This document shows, one piece after another, positions 44,573 through 54,286 of a stretch of 64,000 nucleotides of DNA (its first letter is position 1; every line of letters starts with the position of its first letter). The stretch spans positions 92,966-156,965 of the forward strand of contig NZ_MWUJ01000010.1 in NCBI RefSeq assembly GCF_002210225.1, written 5' to 3'. A program made the position numbers and the translations under genes. The DNA comes from Geofilum rhodophaeum. GTDB taxonomy: Bacteria; Bacteroidota; Bacteroidia; Bacteroidales; Marinilabiliaceae. The notes beneath the pieces were generated by a model, which saw only the letters and a list, made by a program, of their open reading frames with translations, did not search any database and was not told the DNA's origin.

Positions 44573-44668
44573 TCCGCCGACGCTGCACCTGAGGGTGCTG
44601 CCTTGCAGTCTGTGGGCCGGCTATTTGGGGGCTGCTTGTCATTGGCCAAGCAAGTCCTGTTGGCTGTC

Positions 44669-45811
44669 TCAGCCCATCCGGTTTTTGTAGTCCTCGTAGC
44701 CAAATTCCCGCACCACCTTCAGGCCCTCTGCTTCGTTCCACAAGGCTATGGCCGGGTGGGGCACGCCGTTGAACATGGTGGTCTTTACCAGGGTATAGTG
44801 CATCATGTCTTCGAACACAATTTTATCGCCCGGCTTTAATGGGGCGTCGAAGGACCAGTAGCCAATGAAGTCGCCCGACAAACAGCTGTTGCCGCCCATC
44901 CGGTAGGTGGGTTTGCCCTTCACCGGTTCGTGGTGGGCACCACGAATCCGGGGTTTGTAGGGCATTTCGAGGCAGTCTGGCATGTGGGCGGTAAAGCTCA
45001 CATTAAGAATGGCCGTGCTGATGCCGTGGTTCTCCACCACATCCACCACCTCCGACACCAGTATGCCGGTCTCCCAGGCAAAGGCACTGCCGGGTTCCAG
45101 GATGAGCTCGAGCTGCCACTTCTTCTTAAAGCGACGCAACACTTCCACCAAATGGTCCACATCATAATCTTTGCGGGTCATTAAATGTCCCCCGCCCATA
45201 TTCAGCCATTTGGCCTGCTTAAGGTAGGGGGCAAACTTTTCCTCGATGGCCTTGAGGGTCGCCTCCAGGTTGTAGGAAGTGGATTCGCAGAGGGTATGGA
45301 AGTGGATGCCCTCGATATCCTCGGGCAAGCGCTCCGGCATCTGGTCGGCAATCACCCCCATGCGCGAGCCGGGGGCACAAGGATTGTAGAGGTCGGTCTC
45401 CACCTCACTGTATTCGGGATTGATGCGAATGCCCAGCGATACCTTGCGGTCGGCCGCCTTTGCCATGGGCAAAAAGCGCTCAAACTGACTGAAGGAATTG
45501 AAGGTGATGTGGCTGCTGTATTGCAGTATGGCAGGGAACTCTGCCTCGGTATAGGCCGGAGAATAGGTGTGGGCCAGACTGCCCATTTCTTCCCAGGCCA
45601 GGCGGGCTTCGTGAATGGAGCTGGCCGTGGAGTAGGGGATGTATTCCCGAACAATGGGGAAGGCGGGCCATAGGCTGAAGGCCTTAAAGGCCATGATGAT
45701 GTTGACCCCTGCGCGCTCTTTTACGCTTTTTATCAGCGCCAGATTGTTGCGCAGCAATTGCTCGTCGAGTACGTAGCAGGGAGAAGGTACTTGTTGAATA
45801 GCGATGCCCAT
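44669..45811 (-). CDS. nspC: Carboxynorspermidine/carboxyspermidine decarboxylase
   Basis: A 380-residue PLP-dependent fold III decarboxylase. The PLP lysine is K43 in 'MAFKAFSLWP'. 'LNMGGGHLMTRKDYD' and 'ILEPGSAFAWETG' (phosphate-binding and glutamate-rich loops) and the C-terminal 'YRMGGNSCLSGDFIGYW' (substrate cysteine from the partner subunit) are typical of NspC. The enzyme makes spermidine or norspermidine from the carboxylated precursor in the alternative polyamine route of Bacteroidota. Carboxyspermidine dehydrogenase is not adjacent. The start at 45811 is supported by a TATCTTTG element 29 bases upstream. Confidence 0.92.
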   Translation of the reverse strand: MGIAIQQVPSPCYVLDEQLLRNNLALIKSVKERAGVNIIMAFKAFSLWPAFPIVREYIPYSTASSIHEARLAWEEMGSLAHTYSPAYTEAEFPAILQYSSHITFNSFSQFERFLPMAKAADRKVSLGIRINPEYSEVETDLYNPCAPGSRMGVIADQMPERLPEDIEGIHFHTLCESTSYNLEATLKAIEEKFAPYLKQAKWLNMGGGHLMTRKDYDVDHLVEVLRRFKKKWQLELILEPGSAFAWETGILVSEVVDVVENHGISTAILNVSFTAHMPDCLEMPYKPRIRGAHHEPVKGKPTYRMGGNSCLSGDFIGYWSFDAPLKPGDKIVFEDMMHYTLVKTTMFNGVPHPAIALWNEAEGLKVVREFGYEDYKNRMG

Positions 45812-45839
45812 AGTGCTTCCTTATCTTTTTGTTTGGCTG

Positions 45840-45847
45840 CAAAGATA
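45840..45847 (-). promoter_or_regulatory. -7 promoter element for nspC
   Basis: On the minus strand TATCTTTG followed by GC lies 29 bases before the nspC start. It falls between nspC and the stop of the response-regulator gene, so nspC likely has its own promoter. Confidence 0.6.
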
Positions 45848-45868
45848 AGGCTTTGGCTTGTTAAAGCT

Positions 45869-46633
45869 TTACTCGCGACCCGAAAAGTGTTCGAGCAGGG
45901 CCGGCTTCATGGCTTTGCTTACGCTGATTTTGTGCTTGCCCACGACCACCTGGTTGCCGTTGATTTCCTTTATTTTATCGAGCGCTACAATGTAGGACTT
46001 GTGGATGCGCATAAAACGTTCCCTGGGCAATTCTTCTTCGAGTTTGCGCAGGGAGTAGAGACTCATAAACTTGTCGCTCGACGTGTGAAAGGTGACGTAT
46101 TCCAGCGCCCCTTCTACAAACAGGATGTCGTTGAAGTGCAGTTTCACCATTTTTCGGTCGGTCTTTACAATGAGAAAATTGCGACTCTCTTCGCGGGGTG
46201 CCGCGGGCAGGGTGCTGAGGGTTTCGGGCGCCCCCATGGCCTCGAGGCGTTGCTTGTAGTTGAGTATGGTGATGATTTTGTTGACGGCCTTGATAAAGCG
46301 GGGGAAGGACACCGGTTTGAGCAGGTACTCGGTGGCGTTGACCTCGAAGCCCTGCACCGCATACTGGGGATAGGCCGTTACAAAGACGATGATGGGCACC
46401 AGGGGCAGCGACATGTTTTTGATGAAGTCCATGCCCGACATGTCGGGCATTTCAATATCGGTAAATATAACATCGATGGTGCCGGTGGCTATGGTTTCTA
46501 TAGCCGCCATGGGCGAGTCGAAGCTGCCCGCCAGGTTAAACTGCGGCACCTTGGAGATGTAGTCGGCCATCAGTTTGCGGGCCAAAAACTCATCGTCTAT
46601 TACTATGCAATTGTATTTCTTCTGTTCTGCCAT
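45869..46633 (-). CDS. LytTR-family response regulator
   Basis: A 254-residue protein. An N-terminal receiver domain contains 'CIVIDDEFLAR', phosphoacceptor D59 in 'VIFTDIEMPDMSG', 'VTAYPQYA' and 'YLLKPVSF'. After a linker, a C-terminal LytTR DNA-binding domain is seen ('FLIVKTDRKMVKLHFNDILFVEGALEYV', 'FMRIHKSYIVALDKI'). It is downstream of the LytS-type sensor kinase at 46753-47778 and should be its partner. Target genes are unknown; the efflux operon is divergent from the kinase gene and is the nearest candidate. Confidence 0.93.
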   Translation of the reverse strand: MAEQKKYNCIVIDDEFLARKLMADYISKVPQFNLAGSFDSPMAAIETIATGTIDVIFTDIEMPDMSGMDFIKNMSLPLVPIIVFVTAYPQYAVQGFEVNATEYLLKPVSFPRFIKAVNKIITILNYKQRLEAMGAPETLSTLPAAPREESRNFLIVKTDRKMVKLHFNDILFVEGALEYVTFHTSSDKFMSLYSLRKLEEELPRERFMRIHKSYIVALDKIKEINGNQVVVGKHKISVSKAMKPALLEHFSGRE

Positions 46634-46752
46634 GTTTTGTTTTTACTGGTGGGGAAACTGTTTTGCACCCCGCGGTCCTGTTGGCCTGCCCGACGGTGGT
46701 CGTTCAGCGGCCGGATTGTTCTGGTATGGGGTCTACTTCTGCTTATTCATCT

Positions 46753-47778
46753 CTAGCGCAAAAGTTCCAGCACCACCTTGTGTTCTTTGCCGGTGCTGCT
46801 GATGTCGAGCCGGTGCTTACCGGGATAGAGCAGCGCCAGGCGGTTTTTGGCATTCTCAATGCCAATGCCCTTGTTGAAGGAGCTTTGCTGGTTGGGCAGC
46901 TCGTCGGGGATGCTGTTTTCAACCACAAAGTGAAAACGCCCCGGCTCCTGCGACAACCATATTTTTACAAAACCCTCCTTGTCCTTTTCAATTTTACTGT
47001 GCTTAAAGGCGTTCTCTACAAAAGTCACCAGCAGCATGGGGGCAATCTGGTAATTGTCGTCGTAATTTTCGGCTTCAAAAACAATATTCTGTCGCTCTTC
47101 GGTCTTCAATTGCTGAAACTCCAAAAAGCTGCTGATGTAATCTACCTCCTTGTATAAAGATATGTAATCCGACTCACATTCGTAAAGTACGTAGCGCAGC
47201 ATGTCCGACAACATGGTAATTTTTTCGGGTGTGGAGCGGTCGCCCGTGTAGGCCATGGAGTAGATGTTGTTGAGGGCGTTGAACAGGAAGTGGGGATTGA
47301 TTTGTGTTTTTAAAAACTTCAGTTCGTTTTCGGCCTTATCGCGCTTGAGACTTTCAATTTCGATGTTGTTTTTCTCCTGCTTGTCGACCAGATATTGGGT
47401 CATGCCTACCCAAAAGGCCATGAGGGCCAATATGGTGTAAAAGATGAAGGGCCCCAGGAGATTAAAGTTGGGGTGGGAATATTGCGGCAAGAAGTGATGA
47501 AATACAGCTTCGGCTATTGTTCCCAGTACTACGAGGCTCATGATGAGCACTGCATTGGCCAGGCGGAATTTGTTTTTCTGGTGATCGTAGTATTTGGGCA
47601 GAAAGCGATGCAGGTTCACATGGTACACAATGGCCTGGAGCGAGGTGAGCACCAGGGCGTGATAGATGCCCCGCAGTGTACTGATTTGAGCACCGGTGGT
47701 AAAGTAAAAAAGTACCAGCAATATCCAAATGGTGTATCCGGGAATGGCCTTGTACCAGGTTGTTATTTTTTTCAGCAT
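46753..47778 (-). CDS. LytS/YpdA-type sensor histidine kinase
   Basis: A 341-residue membrane kinase. Four hydrophobic segments occupy about residues 14-130, followed by a coiled-coil stretch (about 132-158). The His_kinase motif 'FLKTQINPHFLFNALNNIYS' puts the phosphorylated histidine at H163. The ATPase part has 'PMLLVTFVENAFKHS' (N box) and 'GIGIENAKNRLALLYPG' (G box). This family has no periplasmic sensor domain, so the signal may be sensed in the membrane. The response regulator gene follows after 119 bases on the same strand. Confidence 0.93.
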   Translation of the reverse strand: MLKKITTWYKAIPGYTIWILLVLFYFTTGAQISTLRGIYHALVLTSLQAIVYHVNLHRFLPKYYDHQKNKFRLANAVLIMSLVVLGTIAEAVFHHFLPQYSHPNFNLLGPFIFYTILALMAFWVGMTQYLVDKQEKNNIEIESLKRDKAENELKFLKTQINPHFLFNALNNIYSMAYTGDRSTPEKITMLSDMLRYVLYECESDYISLYKEVDYISSFLEFQQLKTEERQNIVFEAENYDDNYQIAPMLLVTFVENAFKHSKIEKDKEGFVKIWLSQEPGRFHFVVENSIPDELPNQQSSFNKGIGIENAKNRLALLYPGKHRLDISSTGKEHKVVLELLR

Positions 47779-47826
47779 AATGGTCTGTTTGCGGAGCGAA
47801 ACGGTGATTTCGCCAATTCAACGCTA

Positions 47827-47834
47827 CAAAAATA
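47827..47834 (-). promoter_or_regulatory. Candidate -7 element for the two-component operon
   Basis: The minus strand reads TATTTTTG, fitting TAnnTTTG, 48 bases upstream of the kinase start. No good -33 element is visible. Confidence 0.4.
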
Positions 47835-48022
47835 CGCTTTTGGTGTCAGACTGGCTCCTAAATCCCTGATTTATCAATGAATGGCCTTTTTCTTCAAGCA
47901 AAGGCGCTGATTGAAATAAAGCGGCATTTGGTTGAAATGGCGGGGGGCTTGCTTGATTGTTTTTTCGCAACTCTTATATAGTGCCGATATTTGCAGCCTA
48001 ACATTACAATAACACAAGATTG

Positions 48023-49336
48023 ATGCGAATACACAAAAGATTTTTGATTGGGATGATGGCTGTCGCGTTATTGGGCGGACCTGTGGTGCTTCGTGCACAG
48101 GAGGCCGATTCGTTGTTGCAGCTTTCCTTGGAAGATGCGCAGCGCCATGCGCTGGAGCACAACCGCAGCTTAAAGAATGCCACCCTTGAAGTGCAGGTGG
48201 CGGAAGCCCGTCGTTGGCAAACCCTGGCCACGATGTTGCCTCAGGTGAGTGCCAAGGCCGATTACAGCAATATGTTTGGCTACAGCATGGATTTGGGCCA
48301 GTTTAAAATTTCGATGCCCAACTCCATCACCTTTAATGGTACCGCTTCGGTCGCCCTCAGCGGCGCGCAGGTCGTTGGCGTGCAGCTCGAAAAAATTGCC
48401 GGTCGCATGGCCGATATTTCTTTGAAGCAGACCGAGCAGGAGGTCAGCGACCAGGTGAAGACCCTTTATTATTCGGCCCTGGCCATGGAAGAGACGGTGG
48501 ACTTGTTGGAGCAGAACCTCGTCAATCTCGAAAAGCTGCAGCAGCACACCCTGCGCTCTGTTGAAGTGGGCGTGGCTGAGCAGACCGATGCCGACCGCAT
48601 TTCGGTGCAGGTTACTTCAATGAAGACTTCGCTCAACAGTACCCGCCGGCAGCTCGAAATGATTTACAATTCGATGCGCCTGCAACTGGGCCTGAGTGTA
48701 GCCACCGAATTGGCACTTACACAGAATGTCGACGATTTGATGCAGGTAGAAAATGCACTGGCGCTGTTGGATACCGAGTTTGTACTGGATAATAATTACA
48801 ATTTTCAGTTGCTCAGCGAGAATGTGGCCCTGGCCCAAAAGCAAATAGCGCTGAAGAAGTGGGAGTTTGCCCCTACGCTTTCGGCTTTTTACCAATACAC
48901 CAAGGTAGAATACATGAGCGACGAAATGACGATGCGCTCCACACCGCCCAACATGTTTGGCCTCTCTTTGAACGTTCCCATCTTTTCGAGTGGGAGTCGA
49001 CTCAAAGGCGTTAAAATGGCCCAGCTGGCCTACCAGCAGCAGGTAAATACCTACGACGATACCCGGGAAGCCCTGCTGGTGCAGCATCGTCAGTTGATGT
49101 ACAACCTGAGTTCTTCGTTCGAGAGCTACCTGTCGCAAAAGGAAAACATGACCGTGGCCCAGCGACTGTTCGATAATGTTTCGCGCAAGTACGAGCACGG
49201 TATGGCATCGAGTATGGATGTGACCAATACCGGTACCGAGCTCGTAGCTGCTCAAAGCAGCTACGTACAAGCCCTGCTCGAGGTGGTTACTGCCCGCATC
49301 GAACTGGAACAGCTTTTAAATACCGATAATCAATAA
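48023..49336 (+). CDS. TolC-family outer membrane efflux protein
   Basis: The frame is open from a TTG at 48020; the ATG at 48023 is the realistic start, giving 437 residues. A signal peptide (MRIHKRFLIGMMAVALLGGPVVLRAQ) precedes an outer-membrane efflux repeat pair. 'LSLEDAQRHALEHNRSLKNATLEVQVAEAR' opens the first repeat and 'FEFAPTLSAFYQY'-like sequence the second, with long alpha-helical stretches typical of the periplasmic tunnel. It is the first gene of a three-gene operon with the adaptor (24 bases downstream) and the RND pump. Confidence 0.92.
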   Translation: MRIHKRFLIGMMAVALLGGPVVLRAQEADSLLQLSLEDAQRHALEHNRSLKNATLEVQVAEARRWQTLATMLPQVSAKADYSNMFGYSMDLGQFKISMPNSITFNGTASVALSGAQVVGVQLEKIAGRMADISLKQTEQEVSDQVKTLYYSALAMEETVDLLEQNLVNLEKLQQHTLRSVEVGVAEQTDADRISVQVTSMKTSLNSTRRQLEMIYNSMRLQLGLSVATELALTQNVDDLMQVENALALLDTEFVLDNNYNFQLLSENVALAQKQIALKKWEFAPTLSAFYQYTKVEYMSDEMTMRSTPPNMFGLSLNVPIFSSGSRLKGVKMAQLAYQQQVNTYDDTREALLVQHRQLMYNLSSSFESYLSQKENMTVAQRLFDNVSRKYEHGMASSMDVTNTGTELVAAQSSYVQALLEVVTARIELEQLLNTDNQ

Positions 49337-49360
49337 AACAAAATCAATAAAATACAACAG

Positions 49361-50374
49361 ATGAAGGCAATAGTTAAACTGGTACTGTTGGGAAGTCTCC
49401 CCCTTATAATGAGTGCTTGCGGCTCCAAAGCAGAGGAGGCCGTTGAAGCGGAGCGTGTAGAAAATGTAAAGGTTACGGCATTAAAGGAGCGTACTGTGAC
49501 TCGGGAACTGAAACTTTCGACCACTCTGGAGGGTTATGAGACGGTAAATGTGTCGCCTTCCGTTACCGGTACCATTGAAAAAATTATGGTGGAGGTGGGC
49601 GACCGTGTGAAGGCCGGCCAGTTGCTGGTGCGCATGGATCAAACCCAGTTGAATACCACCCGTCTGACCATGAATAATGTGGCTCTGGAATACGAAAGGG
49701 TTAAATTGCTGCGCGAGACCGAGACGGTTACTCAGCAGGCTTACGATCAGGCCAAAATGGCTTATGACCAAACCCGGGAGAATCTTGCCTTTTTAGAGGC
49801 CAATACTTTTTATAAGGCGCCTATTGGTGGTGTTATTTCGGCCCGCAACTATGAGGATGGCGAATTGTACAGCGGCACGCCCATTTTGGTGTTGACGCAA
49901 ACCCATCAGCTGAAGGCCCTCATCAGCATTCCGGAGCGTTACGTGCCCCAGATTAAAGAGGGCATGAGTCTTCAGGTAGAGTCGGACGTGTATCCGGGTG
50001 AAACCTTTCCGGCCAGCATCGAGATTGTGTATCCGACCATCGACCCGGGCACCCATACCTTTATGGCTAAGGTGAAAATTCCGAATGCCGATAATCGTCT
50101 GCGTCCCGGAATGTTTGTCCGCACCCACCTTCAGGTGGGCGAAGCCACTGCCCTTATGGTTCCCTATCAGGCCGTACTCAAACTCACCGGCTCTAATGAG
50201 CGCTATGTGTTTGTTCACGAGCAGGGCGCAGCCAAAAGAGTGCGCGTAACCCTTGGCCAGCGTTTCGATTCACTGATTGAAGTGGAGTCTGACGAACTGC
50301 AGCCTGGCGACGAGCTGGTAACGGTGGGACAGGCACGTCTTGTTGATGGGGTAAAGCTGAACGTAATTCAATAA
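49361..50374 (+). CDS. RND efflux periplasmic adaptor (membrane fusion protein), lipoprotein
   Basis: A 337-residue HlyD/AcrA-type adaptor. The signal 'LVLLGSLPLIMSAC' is a lipobox, so it is membrane-anchored by lipid. A lipoyl-like half ('VSPSVTGTIEKIMVEVGDRVKAGQLLVRMD'), a short helical hairpin ('YERVKLLRETETVTQQAYDQAK'), the second lipoyl half ('FYKAPIGGVISARNYEDGEL') and beta-barrel and membrane-proximal domains follow in order. It links the pump to the TolC channel and lies 18 bases upstream of the pump gene. Confidence 0.94.
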   Translation: MKAIVKLVLLGSLPLIMSACGSKAEEAVEAERVENVKVTALKERTVTRELKLSTTLEGYETVNVSPSVTGTIEKIMVEVGDRVKAGQLLVRMDQTQLNTTRLTMNNVALEYERVKLLRETETVTQQAYDQAKMAYDQTRENLAFLEANTFYKAPIGGVISARNYEDGELYSGTPILVLTQTHQLKALISIPERYVPQIKEGMSLQVESDVYPGETFPASIEIVYPTIDPGTHTFMAKVKIPNADNRLRPGMFVRTHLQVGEATALMVPYQAVLKLTGSNERYVFVHEQGAAKRVRVTLGQRFDSLIEVESDELQPGDELVTVGQARLVDGVKLNVIQ

Positions 50375-50392
50375 TTCTGATTTTTTGATTCC

Positions 50393-53300
50393 ATGAGTAT
50401 ATTTAAAACATCGATAAACAAACCGGTTACCACTGCCCTTATTTTTGTGGCGGTGATGGTGATGGGACTCTTCTCGCTGCAGATGTTGCCCATTGACCAG
50501 TATCCGGAAATTGAGCCGCCTTACATTACGGTGATGACGACCTATCCGGGGGCCAACGCCAGTGAGGTGGAGACCAATGTGACCCGTTTGCTCGAAAACA
50601 GTCTCAACTCGGTAGACGGATTGAAGGAGTTGAGTTCACGATCGCTCGACAATATGTCGATGGTGACGCTGGAGCTGGAATGGGGGACCAACCTCGATGA
50701 GGTGATCAACGATGTGCGTTCGTACATCGATATGACCAAGGACAATTTGCCCTCCGGGGCCCATAACCCGTTTATTTTTAAGTTCAGCACCAGCTCCATG
50801 CCCATCATGATGTATTCGGTTACCGCCGATGCCAGTTATGCCGGTCTGGATAAAATTCTGAACGATGTGGTAATGCCACAGTTGAACCGGGTAGACGGCA
50901 TTGGTAACATTTCCCTGGCAGGAGCGCCGGAACGTTATGTTTATGTCGACATTCGGCAGGATAAGCTGGATGCATACGGATTGCCTCTGGAGGCGGTGGG
51001 AACTGCCATCAGCAGCAACAACCTTAACCGTTCTTCGGGAACGGTTAAAATGGAGAAGGAGCAGTACCAGTTGCAGGTGCGCAGTGAGTACATCGAGAGT
51101 GAGGAAATCAGAAACATTGTGGTGTCGAGCATGCCCGATGGTCGACAGGTTTTTGTGCGTGACATTGCTATGGTGCGCGACACCATTAAAGATTTGTCGC
51201 TCGACGAGAAGATCAACGGTCGTGATGGCGTGCGTGTAATCATTGCCAAGCAATCGGGTGCCAACACCGTGGCCATTGCCGAAGGGGTGGCTAAGGAGAT
51301 GGCTAAGATTCAGGATTTGCTGCCGTCCGACGTTAAGGTGGAGCCGATTTACGATTCTTCTGACGACATTAAGGACTCCATCAACAGTTTGCAGGAGTCG
51401 ATTATGTACGCCTTATTGTTTGTGGTATTGGTGGTGCTTGTCTTTTTGGGGCGCTGGCGGGCTACTCTCATCATTGGCATTACCATCCCCATTGCGCTGG
51501 TGGTGAGCTTTGTTTACCTGGCCTTTACCGGCAGTTCGCTCAACATCATTTCTTTGTCGTCGCTTACCGTGGCCATTGGTATGGTGGTTGACGATGCCAT
51601 TGTGGTTTTGGAAAACATCACCAAACACATCGAACGGGGCGCGAGTCCCCGTGAAGCCGCCATATACGCTACCAATGAAGTGTGGGTGTCGGTGATCGCA
51701 ACCACCCTGGTTATTGCGGCAGTATTTGTACCCCTGACTATGCTGGGTGGTTTGGCCGGTATCATGTTTAAGGAGTTGGGCTGGATTGTGACCATTGTTG
51801 TGGTGACCTCTACGCTGGTGGCTATTTCGTTGACGCCTATGCTCAGCAGTAAATTGCTGAAATCGCGTAAGGTGAGTGTTGATGACAAGGGACACATCAG
51901 TTTTGAAGAGGAGAAGCGTACCTGGTACGACCGTTATGTGGTTTCGGGGCTGGATCGCCTGGATGGCTGGTATTCTCGTGTATTGTCGTGGGCCCTGGTG
52001 AATAAGAAAAAGACCCTGTTGGGTGTGGTGATTTTGTTTGTCCTCACTCTTTTACCTGCATTTTTTGGCTTGATTGGTACTGATTTTATGCAGGAGAGCG
52101 ACCAGGGACGTGTGTCGGTAAGTGTTGAGCTGAACCGGGGTACCCGGGTGGAGGAGACTTTGAAGACTGCCCGTCGTTTGGAGCAGCGCTTTATGGAGTT
52201 GGCTCCGGAAATTAAGATGTTGTCGACTTCGGCCGGGTCGAGTGACGACGGGGGTATTTCTGCGCTGTTTAACTCCACCTCGAACAATAAAATTGCAATG
52301 ACGGTGGTGCTTACCGATAAGAAGGAACGGGAGCGCAGTGTGTTTGATATTGCCGAGGTGTTTCGTCAGGAGATGGAAGCTTATCCTGAGATTGTTGACT
52401 ACCAGGCTTCCGTTTCGAGCGGCATGGGTGGTGCTGCGGCTACGGTGGACATAGAGGTCTATGGCCACGATTTTGACCAGACCAACTTGTTGGCTGAGGA
52501 GATCCGTCGCACCATCAGTGAAAAGGTGCCTGCTGCCCGCGACATCACCATCAGTCGCGATGAGGACCGTGCCGAGCTGAAAATTGATGTGGACAAGGAG
52601 AAGGTGTCGCGCCACGGTTTGGATGCTGCTGCTATTTCGGGTTTGGTTTACAACCGGGTGGCCGGTATGGCATCGGGTTACCTGAAGGAAGATGGGGATG
52701 AATACGACATTATTGTGCGTTTGGTTGAGGAAGATCGAAACAGCATTACCGATATTGAGAACCTGTCGATTCCTACTGCTGCCGGTAACATCAAGTTGAG
52801 TGAGCTGGCGAGTGTGGAGGAGTACTGGACACCTCCCACCATTGAGCGCAAGAGTCGCCAAAGGGTACTGACGGTTGGGGTAACGCCTTACAAAACTTCG
52901 CTGGGGGAATTGGCTCTTGATATTGAATCGGTTCTTAAGGAGGTTGAGGTGCCGCAGGGCATTACGCTGCGTCTTGGTGGTCAGTACGAAGACCAGCAGG
53001 AGACCTTTGGCGATATGATTCTTTTGTTGCTGTTGATTGTGTTGTTGGTTTACATTGTGATGGCTTCGCAGTTTGAGTCGATGTCGAAACCCTTCATTAT
53101 TATGATGTCGGTACCCTTTGCCATTTCGGGGGTCGTGCTGGCTCTTTGGATTACGGGCATTAGTCTGGATATGATTGGAGCCCTGGGTGTGGTTATGTTG
53201 GTAGGTATTGTGGTGAAAAACGGTATTGTGCTGGTTGATTATATTAACCTGATGCGCGATCGCGGATATCCGCTTAACGAAGCCATTGCCATGTCGGGAT

Positions 53301-53569
53301 CGTCTCGTCTGCGTCCGGTTTTGATGACTGCCTTCACCACCATTCTGGGTATGCTGCCCATGGCTTTGAGTCAGGGTGCCGGCTCCGAAGCCTGGCGTCC
53401 GATGGGCGTGGTAGTTATTGGTGGTTTGCTGGTATCTACTTTGGTTACGCTGATTGTTGTGCCGCTGTTGTATGGCATCATGTCGCGCCACGGCGAGCGC
53501 AATAAGGCAGAAAAACTCCGTAAAGAGTATGTGTTTGTCCGTCTGGCCGAAAATGCCGACCAGGCATAA
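50393..53569 (+). CDS. RND multidrug efflux pump (HAE-1 family inner membrane subunit)
   Basis: A 1058-residue pump of full length. It starts with 'MSIFKTSINKPVTTALIFVA' (TM1) and has 'MLPIDQYPEIEPPYITV' in the periplasmic porter region. Twelve transmembrane segments in two repeats are visible. The proton-relay pair in TM4 is D400-D401 in 'AIGMVVDDAIVVLENITKH', and the second-half counterpart 'GIVVKNGIVLVDYINLMRDRG' holds the conserved K-N-G. Absence of methionine clusters and heavy-metal motifs favours drug or lipid export over copper. A hairpin follows the stop. Confidence 0.96.
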   Translation: MSIFKTSINKPVTTALIFVAVMVMGLFSLQMLPIDQYPEIEPPYITVMTTYPGANASEVETNVTRLLENSLNSVDGLKELSSRSLDNMSMVTLELEWGTNLDEVINDVRSYIDMTKDNLPSGAHNPFIFKFSTSSMPIMMYSVTADASYAGLDKILNDVVMPQLNRVDGIGNISLAGAPERYVYVDIRQDKLDAYGLPLEAVGTAISSNNLNRSSGTVKMEKEQYQLQVRSEYIESEEIRNIVVSSMPDGRQVFVRDIAMVRDTIKDLSLDEKINGRDGVRVIIAKQSGANTVAIAEGVAKEMAKIQDLLPSDVKVEPIYDSSDDIKDSINSLQESIMYALLFVVLVVLVFLGRWRATLIIGITIPIALVVSFVYLAFTGSSLNIISLSSLTVAIGMVVDDAIVVLENITKHIERGASPREAAIYATNEVWVSVIATTLVIAAVFVPLTMLGGLAGIMFKELGWIVTIVVVTSTLVAISLTPMLSSKLLKSRKVSVDDKGHISFEEEKRTWYDRYVVSGLDRLDGWYSRVLSWALVNKKKTLLGVVILFVLTLLPAFFGLIGTDFMQESDQGRVSVSVELNRGTRVEETLKTARRLEQRFMELAPEIKMLSTSAGSSDDGGISALFNSTSNNKIAMTVVLTDKKERERSVFDIAEVFRQEMEAYPEIVDYQASVSSGMGGAAATVDIEVYGHDFDQTNLLAEEIRRTISEKVPAARDITISRDEDRAELKIDVDKEKVSRHGLDAAAISGLVYNRVAGMASGYLKEDGDEYDIIVRLVEEDRNSITDIENLSIPTAAGNIKLSELASVEEYWTPPTIERKSRQRVLTVGVTPYKTSLGELALDIESVLKEVEVPQGITLRLGGQYEDQQETFGDMILLLLLIVLLVYIVMASQFESMSKPFIIMMSVPFAISGVVLALWITGISLDMIGALGVVMLVGIVVKNGIVLVDYINLMRDRGYPLNEAIAMSGSSRLRPVLMTAFTTILGMLPMALSQGAGSEAWRPMGVVVIGGLLVSTLVTLIVVPLLYGIMSRHGERNKAEKLRKEYVFVRLAENADQA

Positions 53570-53580
53570 TGTTTTAAGGC

Positions 53581-53611
53581 AACATGGCTCCCCTTGGTTG
53601 GGGGCCATGTT
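53581..53611 (+). terminator. Hairpin after efflux operon
   Basis: AACATGGCTCCCC pairs with GGGGGCCATGTT with one bulged base around TTGGTT. The T tail is poor (CCTCTCT), so termination is probable but not certain. It lies 12 bases after the pump stop. Confidence 0.55.
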
Positions 53612-53992
53612 CCTCTCTGATTACGAAGGGCCTGTTTTTCCGAAGGGTAAATGCCGGGCCTGCCTCACGGGTTGGCTTGCGGGCTTACATCAAGGATTTG
53701 CCTCAGGGATAGGGCTCACCGAATCAGCTGGCAGGTTGGGCTCCCAGGTTTGTATCCAGGGTTGGGCTCCCAGGTTTGTATACCGGGCTTCTCTCACGGG
53801 TCGGACTCATTTACAACCCCCGGCCTTTGTGTGAGGCGCGTGGCATGCAGCGATGGGGTGAGCAAACAGGACCCAGGTCGGCAGTCCTCCCACAGGGAAG
53901 GTTTTTAGCTTGCTTTGTTCGTTGGGTTTAGTGATAGAGAATGTAGGAATATTGCAGGTTTGGACTAAATAATAATATTAATTGCAACAAAG
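53612..53992. repeat. Non-coding spacer with a 26-bp tandem duplication
   Basis: The stretch between the efflux operon and the P-II-like gene has open frames but no recognisable protein. GGTTGGGCTCCCAGGTTTGT occurs twice in tandem (from 53734 and from 53760, period 26). GGGCTCAC and CACGGG-type words recur nearby, giving a low-complexity look. The final about 60 bases are AT-rich and probably hold the next promoter. Confidence 0.5.
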
Positions 53993-54286
53993 ATGAAGGC
54001 AGTATTTATAGTATTTAATCAGGCCAACACCGAGCGTGTGGAATATATGTTGGACTATTTGGAGATAAGGGGTTATACTTTTTTTGAGCAGGTACAGGGG
54101 CGCGGCAGTAAAACCGGTGAACCGCGTCGTGGTACGCACACCTGGCCGGAAATGAATTCGGCTTTAATTACGATGGTGGAGGACGATAAGGTGGATACTT
54201 TGCTGAAGACGGTGCACAAATTGGATATCCGGAATAAGGATATTGGGGTGCGGGCGTTTGTGTGGGATATTGTGCAGTCGTACTAG
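53993..54286 (+). CDS. P-II-like small regulatory-fold protein
   Basis: A 97-residue protein with the ferredoxin-like pattern of P-II relatives: 'MKAVFIVFNQANTERVEYML' (beta-alpha), 'YTFFEQVQGRGSKTGEPRRG' (the T-loop region), 'NSALITMVEDDKVDTLLKTV' and 'IGVRAFVWDIVQSY'. It lacks the exact GlnB uridylylation tyrosine and ATP motif, so it is a PII-like rather than a true GlnB protein. Related small proteins sit beside transporters, and here it follows the RND pump by 423 bases. It is probably transcribed alone. Confidence 0.7.
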   Translation: MKAVFIVFNQANTERVEYMLDYLEIRGYTFFEQVQGRGSKTGEPRRGTHTWPEMNSALITMVEDDKVDTLLKTVHKLDIRNKDIGVRAFVWDIVQSY

